In this document: positions 34,296-44,482 of the stretch, piece after piece
Numbering within the stretch: position 1 is the first letter of the stretch
How the letters are laid out: every line of letters begins with the position of its first letter
NCBI GenBank assembly: GCA_016794785.1
Contig: JAEUHC010000008.1
Coordinates: 86,722 to 150,721 of the forward strand
Direction of reading: 5' to 3'
DNA from: Opitutaceae bacterium
Lineage (GTDB): Bacteria > Verrucomicrobiota > Verrucomicrobiia > Opitutales > Opitutaceae
DNA length: 64,000 bases
Position numbers and translations under genes: made by a program
Notes under the pieces: generated by a model
What the model was told of the DNA's origin: nothing
The model's input: the letters and a program-made list of their open reading frames with translations, nothing else
Database searches by the model: none

Positions 34296-34461
34296 AAGGA
34301 GGAATTAAGGATGCTGGGACAAAGCGATGCCTCCGCAGTGTGTCAAGCGGGCACCGCCAGCCGCCTCAAGCAGTAGCACCAACGTCCGCTGCTCCGCATC
34401 TAGGCGCGATCAATTCATGGAGGCGGCTTGTGTTCGGGCGGGCCACCGCTACGGTCCCGTG

Positions 34462-35385
34462 ATGCTTGCCGAGCGGCCTTATATGCGGGGCGAATACCGT
34501 GGGGAAAAGACCTCGGCGCTCACATGGCTGTTGTCAGCTTTGGCGGCGGGCTTCCTCGTGCAGCTGTTTTTCAGTCTCATTTCGCCCGTTGCCGGCCCGG
34601 GACGCATCGAGCAGCTGGCCGGGCTGACCCCGGCAAACTTTCGCGCCACGTGGGGTCTCAGCCTGCTGACCCACGGCTTCCTGCACAGCACGACGTTTAT
34701 TTTTCACGCGCTCGGAAACGGCCTCCTGCTTTGGTATCTCGGCCGTGAACTAATCCCCATCCTCGGTCCACGGCGGCTGCCCGGGCTGCTCATTGCCACC
34801 AATGTCCTCGGGGCCTTCACTTGGCTGGCCCTCCACTGGCAGCGGCCGGGCGACCTGCACCTCGGGGCCACCGCCGCCGTCAGCGGACTCTTCGTGGTCT
34901 TTGCCTGCTTCAATCCCGCGCACCGGATCGACTTCCTCCTCTTTTTTCTGTGGCCGGTTTCTTTCAAGATGAAGCATGCGGCCTTCGCGTGGCTGGGCTT
35001 CACGCTGCTCGGGTTTGTGCTGCACGAACTGCCCGCCACCGAGCTGCCGTTTCAACTGACGATTGCCCACTCCGCCCACCTCGGCGGAATGCTCGTGGGC
35101 TACGCCTATTTCCGCTGGGTCCACAACGCACCGTGGTTCAATCCCGAGGATCGCGCCGAAGCCTCCCTTCCCCGCTGGCTGCCGGTGCGCCCGGCGCCCC
35201 CGGCCACCGCCACCCCGCCGGTCGCGCCGGGCTTCGATCTCGCGCCGCCGTCTTTCACCCCCGCTGAACTCCGCGCCGAGGTCGATCGCATCCTCGATAA
35301 GATCGGCCTTCAGGGCCTCGCCTCGCTGACCCCCGCCGAGCGTCAACTGCTTGATGACGCCCGGTCCAAGCTCCCGCGCCGCTGA
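34462..35385 (+). CDS. Rhomboid-family membrane protein, probably inactive
   Basis: A 307-residue protein with about six membrane helices. Rhomboid features are present: the H-x3-H-x6-H-x3-N pattern (His71, His75, His82, Asn86) and AHLGGMLVG with the usual catalytic His206. The helix that should carry the GASG serine motif instead reads LGATAAVSGLF: Thr137 and Ala138 stand where Ser and Gly are expected. Ser141 is three residues later. The C-terminal 80 residues form a Pro-rich linker and a helical tail (ELRAEVDRILDKIG). Start codons at 34417 and 34483 are alternatives. Confidence 0.8.
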   Translation: MLAERPYMRGEYRGEKTSALTWLLSALAAGFLVQLFFSLISPVAGPGRIEQLAGLTPANFRATWGLSLLTHGFLHSTTFIFHALGNGLLLWYLGRELIPILGPRRLPGLLIATNVLGAFTWLALHWQRPGDLHLGATAAVSGLFVVFACFNPAHRIDFLLFFLWPVSFKMKHAAFAWLGFTLLGFVLHELPATELPFQLTIAHSAHLGGMLVGYAYFRWVHNAPWFNPEDRAEASLPRWLPVRPAPPATATPPVAPGFDLAPPSFTPAELRAEVDRILDKIGLQGLASLTPAERQLLDDARSKLPRR

Positions 35386-35441
35386 TCTTTCCTCATCACT
35401 CCCCGAAACAATTTCCCGCCCCGCGCATCCCACCTTTCGCC

Positions 35442-37634
35442 ATGATCTGCATCCTACGGCCGTTCGCCGCCGCTTTCGTCGCCCTCGCCGCCTGCACGCT
35501 CGTCCTCGGTGCCGACCGAAAGCAGTTCTCCACCTCGACGACCCTCGGCAACGAGGCCACCGCGCTCACCAAGCTGCTCGACGAGCTCCACTACAACCAC
35601 GACGCCGTGAAGAGCGCCGACTACGCCAGCGTGGTCCCCGACTTCATGAGCGATCTCGACGGCCAGCGGCTGTTCTTCCTCGCCACCGACCGCGCCAAGT
35701 TCTCAGCCGAACTCGGCAAAAACATCTACTACAACGTCGCCTTCCTCGGCAACATCAACGCCGCCTACGACATCTTCTACGTTTACCAATCGCGCGTCGA
35801 GGCGCGCATCGCGTGGATCTTTGAGCAACTGAAGCAGGATTTCGATTTCACCGCCGGCGACACCTACCGCCGCGATCGTAAGGACGCCGAGTGGCCGGCC
35901 GACCCCGCCGCGGCGGACGACCTGTGGAAACGCCGGCTCAAGTTCGAACTCCTGGAGGAAATCCTCAACAAGAAGACCGTGGACGAGGCCAAGACCGTCG
36001 TCCGCAAGCGCTACGAGCGCATGCTGAAAAACCTCGGTGAAATCGACGGCCCCGAGCTGGCCGAACTCTTCCTCACCACCATCGCTAAGCTCTACGACCC
36101 GCACTCGAGCTACTTCTCCGCCTCCACCTACGAGGACTTCGGCATTCAGATGAAACTGAAGCTCGTCGGCATCGGCGCCGTGCTCGGCCTCGACGAGGAC
36201 ACCTGTGTCGTGAAGGAGATCGTCCCCGGCGGCCCCGCCGACCTTGAGCGCCAGCTCAAGCCCAACGACCGCATCCTCGCCGTCGCCGAAAAGGGCCAGG
36301 AACCCGTCGAGATCGTCGGCATGAAACTCCGCAAGATCGTAGAGAAAATCCGCGGCCGCAAAGGCAGCGAGGTCCACCTCACCGTGCAGCCCGCCGATGC
36401 CGCCGACAGCTCCGTCCGCAAGCAAATCGTCATCGTGCGCGACACGGTTAAGCTCAACTCCGCCCGTGCGCGCGCGGCCGTCTTCGACCTCCCCGGCGCC
36501 ACGCCCGAGGCCCCCGTGCGCAAGCTCGGCGTCATCACCCTGCCCACCTTCTACAACGAGTCCGAGGAAGGCGACACCGACTCCGATCGCAGCTCCGCCT
36601 CCGGCGACGTCGCCAAGCTCATCGAGCAGCTCAAGGCTCAGGGCGTGCAAGGCATCACCCTCGATCTGCGTCGCAACGGCGGCGGCTTCCTCAAGGAAGC
36701 CATCGACCTCGCCGGGCTCTTCATCGCCAAGGGCCCCGTCGTGCAGGTGAAGAATTTCGCCGGCGAGCTCAACGTGGATGGCGACAAGGATGGCAAGATC
36801 GCCTACTCCGGCCCGCTGGCCGTGCTGGTCGATCGCTTCAGCGCCTCCGCCTCCGAGATCGTCGCCGGCGCCCTGCAAAACTACGGGCGCGCCGTCGTGG
36901 TCGGCGACAGTTCCACCCACGGCAAGGGCACGGTGCAGCAGGTCGTCGAGATGCGGCAGATCAACCGGTCATTCGCCTTCTCCCCGCAAAAGACCGGCGC
37001 CGTGAAGTTCACCATTCAGAAATACTACCTGCCGAGCGGCGCCTCCACCCAGCTCAAGGGCGTCGTGCCCGACATCACCCTGCCCTCCATCGAGGACTAC
37101 CTCCCCATCGGCGAAGGCGACCTGCCGCGCGCGCTGGTCTGGGACAGCATCGCGACGAGCAAATTCGACGGCTCGCCGCTCGATCAGAAAATCCTCTCCC
37201 CGCTCAAAGCCGCCAGTCTCGCCCGCCAGGAAAAACTCGAGGAGTTTTCCTATCTCCGGAAGAACGTCGATTGGTTCAAGCAACGTCAGGAGCAGAAGCT
37301 GGTCTCGCTCAACCTGGAGGAACGCCAGCGCCAGAAGGCCAACGACGACGCCTTCCGCAAGGAGATGAAGGCCGAGAAGGAGCTGATCGCGAAGAGCGAC
37401 TTTCCCTTCACACCTTTCTATCTCGGCGGCCCCCCGCCAAAGAAAATCAAGGCGCCGAAGAAAGAAGAGGACGAGGATGACGACTTCGATGCCGACGAAA
37501 ACGAGACCTACCTCAAGGCTGACGTGCATCTCCGCGAAGCCCTCCGCATCCTAAGCGACGCCATCGACCTCGGCGGCAACCGCGACATGTGGGTCAGCAA
37601 CCACGCACCGATCACGGCGCGGTCGGGCGGGTGA
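35442..37634 (+). CDS. Carboxy-terminal processing protease (Prc/Tsp-like, S41)
   Basis: A 730-residue periplasmic protease. A signal peptide (about 1-23) is followed by the long N-terminal helical domain of Tsp, a PDZ domain (about 240-330, with VGIGAVLGLDEDTCVVKEIVPGGPA), and the S41 core. The catalytic serine lies in DRFSASASEI (467-471) and the lysine in THGKGTVQ. The C-terminal DUF3340-type region ends with an acidic stretch (EEDEDDDFDADENE). Its length matches E. coli Prc. It trims or degrades periplasmic proteins with non-polar C-termini. Confidence 0.94.
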   Translation: MICILRPFAAAFVALAACTLVLGADRKQFSTSTTLGNEATALTKLLDELHYNHDAVKSADYASVVPDFMSDLDGQRLFFLATDRAKFSAELGKNIYYNVAFLGNINAAYDIFYVYQSRVEARIAWIFEQLKQDFDFTAGDTYRRDRKDAEWPADPAAADDLWKRRLKFELLEEILNKKTVDEAKTVVRKRYERMLKNLGEIDGPELAELFLTTIAKLYDPHSSYFSASTYEDFGIQMKLKLVGIGAVLGLDEDTCVVKEIVPGGPADLERQLKPNDRILAVAEKGQEPVEIVGMKLRKIVEKIRGRKGSEVHLTVQPADAADSSVRKQIVIVRDTVKLNSARARAAVFDLPGATPEAPVRKLGVITLPTFYNESEEGDTDSDRSSASGDVAKLIEQLKAQGVQGITLDLRRNGGGFLKEAIDLAGLFIAKGPVVQVKNFAGELNVDGDKDGKIAYSGPLAVLVDRFSASASEIVAGALQNYGRAVVVGDSSTHGKGTVQQVVEMRQINRSFAFSPQKTGAVKFTIQKYYLPSGASTQLKGVVPDITLPSIEDYLPIGEGDLPRALVWDSIATSKFDGSPLDQKILSPLKAASLARQEKLEEFSYLRKNVDWFKQRQEQKLVSLNLEERQRQKANDDAFRKEMKAEKELIAKSDFPFTPFYLGGPPPKKIKAPKKEEDEDDDFDADENETYLKADVHLREALRILSDAIDLGGNRDMWVSNHAPITARSGG

Positions 37635-37697
37635 AGGGCTAATTACAGGTCGCTCAATGCCAGTGCGGATGAAATGACACAGCACTTGGAGCAGCCT

Positions 37698-38543
37698 TCA
37701 TCTCCACCCAAACACAAACCGATCGCGCCCCGTCAGGTCTTGGCGTGATTCGGTGCGGGTGAAACCAGCCGCAGCCAGCAGCTCACGCAGCCGCGCGTGC
37801 TGGGCGATGCCTGTCTCCAGCGCGAGCAGGCCGCCGTCATTCAAATACCGCGGAGCGTCTGCAATAATTCGGGCGAGATGTTCGAGGCCGTCGCCGGGCG
37901 CCGTGAGCGCCATCGCGGGCTCGAAGCCACGCACTTCAGGCGCTGTTTCCGCTGTTTCGGATGCGGAGAGATACGGCGGGTTGCCGACAATCACATCGAA
38001 GGATTGGCCTGAGAGCGCGGCGAACCAATCCGAGGTGAGAAATTCGATCCGCCCGGCTGCGCCCGCCGTCGCGGCGTTTTCGCGCGCGATCGCGAGCGCC
38101 TCGGCGCTCACATCCACCGCCGTCACCGCCGCCGTCGGCAGCATTGTGGCCAGCGCGATCGCGATCGCGCCGGAGCCGGTGCCGAGGTCGAGGAGGCGCG
38201 TCGGCGGATTGGCCGCGCAGAGCGCGACCACATGCGCCACGAGCAGCTCGGTCTCGGGACGAGGGATGAGCGCGCGCTTGTCCACCTTCAGCTTCAAGCC
38301 GTGAAACTCCACCTCACCCACAATGTATTGCAGCGGCTCGCGCTGGCCGCGGCGGCGCACGAGCGGGCGGATCTTCTCCAGCTCCGCCTCCGCGAGCGGC
38401 CGCTCGAATTCCATGTAGAGCTGCATCCGCGTGCGCCCGAGCGCGTGGCCGATGAGCAACTCGGCGTTGAGCCGCGGCGACTCGATGCCCTTGCCGGCGA
38501 AGAACTCCGTCGTCCGCTTGATGATTTCGAGGACGGTGAGCAT
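37698..38543 (-). CDS. prmC: Peptide chain release factor N5-glutamine methyltransferase
   Basis: A 281-residue SAM-dependent methyltransferase. The N-terminal helical domain (about 1-85) binds the release factor; the Rossmann domain has LDLGTGSGAIAIALA and the catalytic NPPY motif in VGNPPYLSASE. It methylates the Gln of the GGQ motif in release factors. It starts one base after the stop of prfA, whose product is its substrate, as in many bacteria. Confidence 0.96.
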   Translation of the reverse strand: MLTVLEIIKRTTEFFAGKGIESPRLNAELLIGHALGRTRMQLYMEFERPLAEAELEKIRPLVRRRGQREPLQYIVGEVEFHGLKLKVDKRALIPRPETELLVAHVVALCAANPPTRLLDLGTGSGAIAIALATMLPTAAVTAVDVSAEALAIARENAATAGAAGRIEFLTSDWFAALSGQSFDVIVGNPPYLSASETAETAPEVRGFEPAMALTAPGDGLEHLARIIADAPRYLNDGGLLALETGIAQHARLRELLAAAGFTRTESRQDLTGRDRFVFGWR

Positions 38544-38544
38544 C

Positions 38545-39663
<1,119 letters not shown>

Positions 39664-39773
39664 GAAGTGCGAAGACGGCGGCGGGCGATTTGCGAATTGC
39701 TCGGGCCGCCCGTTGCTCTACGGATGGCGGCCAGCATCACGCGAGGCGATTTGCCTAGCGGTGCTGATCTGCA

Positions 39774-40799
39774 ATGGCCACGACACTGTTCACTCAAAAC
39801 ACCATCGCCTGCATCTGGGATTTCGACAAGACGTTAATCCCGGACTACATGCAGTCGCCGCTTTTCCGGCGCTACGGCCTCGATGAAGCCACGTTTTGGG
39901 AGGAGACGAACAAGCTCGCCGGGCACTACCGCAAGCGCGGCTATCATCTCTCGCCCGAGATCGCCTACCTCAACCACCTGCTCACCTACGTGCTCGCCGG
40001 CCCGCTCGCCGGGCTGAACAACAAAATCCTCACCGAGTGCGGCGCGGAGATTAAGTTCTACCCGGGCCTGCCCGAGTTCTTCGGCCTCGCCAAAAGCTAC
40101 GCCCGCGAGAAGCCCGAATATCAGAAGCACGACATCACGGTGGAGCACTACATCGTGAGCACCGGCATCGCGCCCATGGTGCGCGGCAGCGCGATCGCGC
40201 CGCACGTGGAGGGCGTCTGGGCCTGCGAGTTTGTCGAGAATCCTCTCCAGCCAGGCTTTCTCAAGCAGAAGGAACTCGGCCTCGAGGCCAGCGCCGAAAT
40301 CGCCCAGATCGGCATGGTCATCGACAACACGACCAAGACCCGTGCCATCTTCGAAATCAACAAGGGCACGAACAAGAATCCCGCCATCGACGTAAACTCG
40401 AAGATGGCCGCCGAGGATCGCCGCATCCCGGTCCAGAACATGATCTACATCGCCGACGGCCCGAGCGACGTGCCGAGCTTCTCCGTCGTGAAGGGCGGCG
40501 GCGGCCGCGCCTACGCCGTTTACAACCCGGACAAACCGGAGGAGTTCGCGCAGAACGACCGGCTGCTCCAGTCGGGCCGCATCCACGGCTACGGCCCCGC
40601 CGACTATCGCGCCGGCTCCAGCACCGCGCAATGGCTGCGTCTGCATCTCCACCAGATCTGCGATCGCATCGTCGCGGATCGCGAGGCGGCGGTGGCCGCC
40701 AAGGCCTCCAAGCCACCGCGCCATCTCAATGCCACCCCCGAGGAAGAAGCCGCCAAACGGGCCGCCAAGGCGCCGAAACAGGCGAACTTCCTCGATTAG
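39774..40799 (+). CDS. HAD-superfamily hydrolase
   Basis: A 341-residue protein. Motif I is WDFDKTLIP (nucleophile Asp17, acid Asp19), motif II is probably IVSTGI, and motif IV is IADGPSDVPSFSV near residue 227. The large cap insertion lies between motifs I and II. It is likely a phosphatase of unknown substrate; the length is greater than that of most small HAD phosphatases. The C-terminal tail is Lys/Ala-rich (EEEAAKRAAKAPKQ). A terminator-like hairpin follows. Confidence 0.85.
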   Translation: MATTLFTQNTIACIWDFDKTLIPDYMQSPLFRRYGLDEATFWEETNKLAGHYRKRGYHLSPEIAYLNHLLTYVLAGPLAGLNNKILTECGAEIKFYPGLPEFFGLAKSYAREKPEYQKHDITVEHYIVSTGIAPMVRGSAIAPHVEGVWACEFVENPLQPGFLKQKELGLEASAEIAQIGMVIDNTTKTRAIFEINKGTNKNPAIDVNSKMAAEDRRIPVQNMIYIADGPSDVPSFSVVKGGGGRAYAVYNPDKPEEFAQNDRLLQSGRIHGYGPADYRAGSSTAQWLRLHLHQICDRIVADREAAVAAKASKPPRHLNATPEEEAAKRAAKAPKQANFLD

Positions 40800-40829
40800 C
40801 CGAACCGCGGACCCTCGCTCGCCAAAAAG

Positions 40830-40860
40830 CAAAAGGGCGCGTCATGCGACGCGCCCTTGA
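40830..40860 (-). terminator. Terminator between convergent genes
   Basis: AAGGGCGCGTC (40833-40843) and GACGCGCCCTT (40848-40858) form a perfect 11-pair stem with an ATGC loop. On the minus strand it is followed by TTTGCTTTTTGG, so it best serves the FecR-domain gene; it may also stop the HAD transcript. Confidence 0.8.
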
Positions 40861-40880
40861 AAATCAAGCCGGCAGTGTGG

Positions 40881-42314
40881 TCAGAGCCCCGACGGGCTCA
40901 CGTTCGCCGACGGATCGATCGGCGCGAAGGGCGTGATCGTGGTCTGCGCCGGCTGCGAAACGGTGTTTTGGCCCGGCCGCGGCGGCGTGCCCGCCGGTGG
41001 CGTGGAGGTCAGCGTCGAGGAACCACCGGGGGTATTAATCTGAGTCGTGACCGAGCCGAGTCCCGCATTCGAAATCGTCGTGCTGGAGCTGGCGTTATTA
41101 CCGGTGCCGGCGTTGCCCGCCGTCACGGTGGTGGTGACGACAATCGTGCCCGTGCCTGCGTTAGGCGTGGCCACGATGCTCACGACGGGCGGCGTGCCGC
41201 TGCCGGTCGCCGCACCCGCGGTCACCGCATTCGCGATGGTGGTGGTGATGACTCCGGCGCTGTTGCCACCGGTGCCTTGAATCGCTGCGGCCGCCACCAC
41301 ATCGCCGATGGCGCTGAGGAACCCGACCACGGTGCCGCTGCCGGCCCCGCCGGGCGCGATTTGCGCCACCGCTTGGGCCGCGCCCTGAGCGGCGGCGGCC
41401 GACTGCGTGAGGGTGCCGCCAGCGGCGGCCACGGCCTGCGCCGCCGCGCCGGTCACGGCGGTGATGGCGTTCAGCATCGTCTGCTGGCTCCCACTCGTGG
41501 CGGAGCCGGGAGTCACAATGGCTGAAACGAGCGTCTGCACCACAGCGCCCGCCTGGCCGGGGAGCGCCGTGACCACGGCCGTGGTCACCGCTTGGAGCAT
41601 CGCGGTCGCGACGTCGGGGCCGCCCACCGCCGAGGTATTGGCCGCGACATTGGCGGCGACGATCTGGACGGCGGCGAGGAGATCGGCGGCCAGTTCGGGA
41701 GAGCCGGAGACTAGGGCCGCGAGGGCCGCGGCCGAGCCGGCATTATCAAGCGCCGCCTGCCCGTAGGGAATGGAGATCGGCGGCTGGCCGGGACCGAGAT
41801 CGATCACGATGTTGCCATCGACGACAAAGGCCGATGTGCCCGCGGCCACGGCCGAAACGCCATAGACCGTGCCACGCGCCGCAGCCACGCCTCGCGGGGT
41901 CTTGATGCCGTATTTCGTGATCGCCTGCTTGGTGGGATCAAGGGTCGAGATGATTTTGCCCCGCTGGAGATCGAGTTCGGCCTGACGTTTGCCGGCATCG
42001 GCGCCGGCACTGAGGAGACGGAGACCGGAGAGTTTCACCAAAGAATTCTGGCGAATCGTCGCGACCGCACCGGGGAAGGTCTCGACATAGAGATCGACAC
42101 CGGCGCGCGTCTCGATGGTCGAGCCTTCGACGACGGGCAGATTCACCGCCGCCGGGCTGCTGGCGCCCGTCGGGCTGGTGATCGTGGCCTGCTGCGGATT
42201 TCCCGTGATGCGGACAATTTTCGCGGTCATCTGGGCCAGCGCCGTGGCCGGCAGCAGGACAATGGCGAAGACACTGGCAACGAGGAGGGCGAAGGTCTTG
42301 CGGGAGGTTCTCAT
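40881..42314 (-). CDS. FecR-domain secreted protein with Ala/Gly/Thr-rich tail
   Basis: A 477-residue exported protein. After a signal peptide (about 1-28, ending ATALAQ) comes a FecR-like beta domain: VEGSTIETRAGVDLYVETFP and a TPRGVAAARGTVYGV motif near residue 140. The remaining 300 residues are strongly biased to Ala, Val, Gly and Thr (AAAAQGAAQAVAQ, AATGSGTPPVV), with no aromatic core, then a Pro/Ser-rich end. It is not next to a sigma factor or TonB receptor, so it is not a standard FecR anti-sigma. It may be a cell-surface protein. Confidence 0.75.
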   Translation of the reverse strand: MRTSRKTFALLVASVFAIVLLPATALAQMTAKIVRITGNPQQATITSPTGASSPAAVNLPVVEGSTIETRAGVDLYVETFPGAVATIRQNSLVKLSGLRLLSAGADAGKRQAELDLQRGKIISTLDPTKQAITKYGIKTPRGVAAARGTVYGVSAVAAGTSAFVVDGNIVIDLGPGQPPISIPYGQAALDNAGSAAALAALVSGSPELAADLLAAVQIVAANVAANTSAVGGPDVATAMLQAVTTAVVTALPGQAGAVVQTLVSAIVTPGSATSGSQQTMLNAITAVTGAAAQAVAAAGGTLTQSAAAAQGAAQAVAQIAPGGAGSGTVVGFLSAIGDVVAAAAIQGTGGNSAGVITTTIANAVTAGAATGSGTPPVVSIVATPNAGTGTIVVTTTVTAGNAGTGNNASSSTTISNAGLGSVTTQINTPGGSSTLTSTPPAGTPPRPGQNTVSQPAQTTITPFAPIDPSANVSPSGL

Positions 42315-42482
42315 TGAGGCGAATTACGCGGGATGGCTCAGGACGTGCAATCGAGTAGCGGCATCAAGGGCTGGTATCAATAGGCAAAATGACACGCCAT
42401 CCGCGAACGAACCACGGCACGCATGGCTCAGGCCACGGATTTTTTGCGAAATTATCACGTGTCCCAGGCCCATTGACTCGGC

Positions 42483-42932
42483 TCAGGGCAGCCTGGCCTG
42501 CACCAGCTTGCTCACGACACCAAAGTCGATGAGCGCCGCGTCCGGGTGCTGCTTCAGGGCGCCGATCACCTTGCCCATTTCCTTTTTCGAGGCCGCGCCC
42601 GTCTCGGCGATGGCCGCGCCGATCAGCGCATCGAGTTTCGCCGGATCGAGGGCTTTCGGGAGATATTTCTCGAGGATGGCAATCTCGGCATTGTTTGCCG
42701 CCACGAGATCGGCGCGGCCGCCTTTCTCGAACTCAGCCCGGGCGTCGATCAAGTTTTTCACGGCCTTGCGCATCGTCGCGATCACCAGCGCTTCATCGAT
42801 GTCCTTGTTGGCATCCATCGCGGCGCGCTTGATCGCGGCATCGGCGGTGCGGAGGGCGGTGGTGGTCGCGCTGTCGCGGGCTTTCATCGCAGTGATGATG
42901 TCGGCGCGGAGGGTTTCGTAGGTCGTGGCCAT
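42483..42932 (-). CDS. GatB/YqeY-domain protein
   Basis: A 149-residue protein of the YqeY family. The whole length fits: an N-terminal helical part with LRADIITAMKARDSATTTALR, a middle ELDEALVIATMRK-like segment, and the C-terminal ALIGAAIAETGAASKKEMGKVIGAL. The family shares the tail domain of GatB, which contacts tRNA, but its own function is unclear. The ATG at 42932 is preferred over a TTG two codons earlier. It stands alone. Confidence 0.9.
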   Translation of the reverse strand: MATTYETLRADIITAMKARDSATTTALRTADAAIKRAAMDANKDIDEALVIATMRKAVKNLIDARAEFEKGGRADLVAANNAEIAILEKYLPKALDPAKLDALIGAAIAETGAASKKEMGKVIGALKQHPDAALIDFGVVSKLVQARLP

Positions 42933-42994
42933 GCGCAAAAATCGGATCGTGCATCGCGGGGGGCAACCGTGATTTCATGCCCTCACCCCTTCCC

Positions 42995-44245
42995 ATGAAA
43001 CCTCGCGCCCTCGCCTGCCTGTTAGCCCTGTCGTTCGCCGTGTCGGTTCAGGCGGATGTGCCATGGCTGCCGCCCGGCTTCCCGCCCAAGCCCGCCGCCG
43101 GCCCTGCCCTCACCCAAGGCAACTACCTGAAGCCCGAGCAAGGCCGGGCCGTGCTCGACGCGGCGCTGAAACAATTCCCCGACCGCGCGTCGTGGGAAGC
43201 CTACGCCGCGCACCTGCGCACGCGCATCCAACAGGGCGCAAACCTGTCGCCCTGGCCCAAGCGCACTCCGCTCAACGCCGTCGTGCGCCAGCGCCGCACC
43301 CACGACGGCTACTCGGTCGAGAACGTCGCCTTCGAGTCGATCCCCGGCTACTTTGTCACAGGCAACCTCTATCGCCCCCTTACCGCTCGCGGCCCCCTCC
43401 CGGTCATCCTCTCCACGCACGGCCACTACCGCGCGATCACAAAACCGGAGGACTACGACAACCACGCGCGCTTCTCGCCCACGATGCAGAGCCGCTGCGC
43501 CAGCCTCGCGCGCATGGGCGCGGTGGTCTTCTCGATCGACATGTTCGCCGCGGGCGAATCGATGGCGATCTTCGGGGCGGACGCCCACAAGCAACCGCTC
43601 GCGATCACCCTCCAGACGTGGAATGCGATGCGCGCGCTCGATTTTCTCCTCTCGCTCGAGGGCACGGATGCGACCCGCGTGGCCGTGAGCGGCGAGTCGG
43701 GCGGCGGCACGCAGACCTTCCTGCTGACGGCGCTCGACCCGCGCGTGACCGTGAGCGCCCCGGTCGTGATGGTATCGTCGTATTTCTTCGGCGGCTGCGC
43801 CTGCGAGAGCGGTCTGCCCCTGCATCGCAGCGCGGATCACTTCGCCAACAACGCCATGATCGCCGCGCTCGCCGCGCCACGGCCACTGCTCCTTGTCTCC
43901 AACGGCAAGGACTGGACCCAGCACAACCCCGAGATCGAGTTTCCCTTTCTCCAAAAAATCTACGCCTACCACGGCGCGCGCGATCAAGTCGCCAACGTCC
44001 ACCTGCCCGACGAAGGCCACGACTACGGCCCGTCCAAGCGCGCGGCCGTCTATCGCTTCTTCGCGGACAAGCTGCGGCTCAACCTCGCCGCCGTGCAGGG
44101 CGCCGACGGCAAGATCGACGAGTCGCGCGTCACGCTCGAGAAGGCCGCGCAGCTGCGAGTCTTCACCGCCGAGTTTCCGATTCCGCACAACGCGCTGCAT
44201 GATGCGGCCTCCGTCAGGGCCAGATTGATCAGCCTGCAACAATAG
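42995..44245 (+). CDS. Secreted alpha/beta-hydrolase, acetyl-xylan-esterase-like
   Basis: A 416-residue exported esterase. After the signal peptide (ALACLLALSFAVSVQA) comes a helical N-terminal extension, then the hydrolase core. The nucleophile motif is VSGESGGGTQ near residue 237, and the acid and histidine are likely in NGKDWTQHNPE and PDEGHDYGPSKR. Such enzymes in plant-polymer degraders remove acetyl groups or act on glycosyl esters, but the substrate cannot be told from sequence. No other carbohydrate-degrading gene is adjacent. Confidence 0.82.
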   Translation: MKPRALACLLALSFAVSVQADVPWLPPGFPPKPAAGPALTQGNYLKPEQGRAVLDAALKQFPDRASWEAYAAHLRTRIQQGANLSPWPKRTPLNAVVRQRRTHDGYSVENVAFESIPGYFVTGNLYRPLTARGPLPVILSTHGHYRAITKPEDYDNHARFSPTMQSRCASLARMGAVVFSIDMFAAGESMAIFGADAHKQPLAITLQTWNAMRALDFLLSLEGTDATRVAVSGESGGGTQTFLLTALDPRVTVSAPVVMVSSYFFGGCACESGLPLHRSADHFANNAMIAALAAPRPLLLVSNGKDWTQHNPEIEFPFLQKIYAYHGARDQVANVHLPDEGHDYGPSKRAAVYRFFADKLRLNLAAVQGADGKIDESRVTLEKAAQLRVFTAEFPIPHNALHDAASVRARLISLQQ

Positions 44246-44482
44246 CAATAGGACCACGCCAGAGGAAGAAGGCGGCGAATCTGCGGGTCGCTGACGTCGT
44301 TCCAAGCGTCGGTTGCTTGCCAATCGCCTTTCCAGCTATCGCCAGGTTAGTCTGGTTCGGGCACTTCCACACTGCCCAGCGGTCAGCACATATTGGCATC
44401 CCAAAAAAATTGCCGAGCTGCATCCGCAGCCAGCTCCCTTCCCCCCCGCCCCTCTAGTTCCTTGCAAGCTAACACCACATCC

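Noticed and set aside
44229..44423. Minus-strand 64-residue open frame in the gap before the AI-2E gene
   Set aside because: No ribosome site, odd composition and no family resemblance; the gap is short and looks non-coding.
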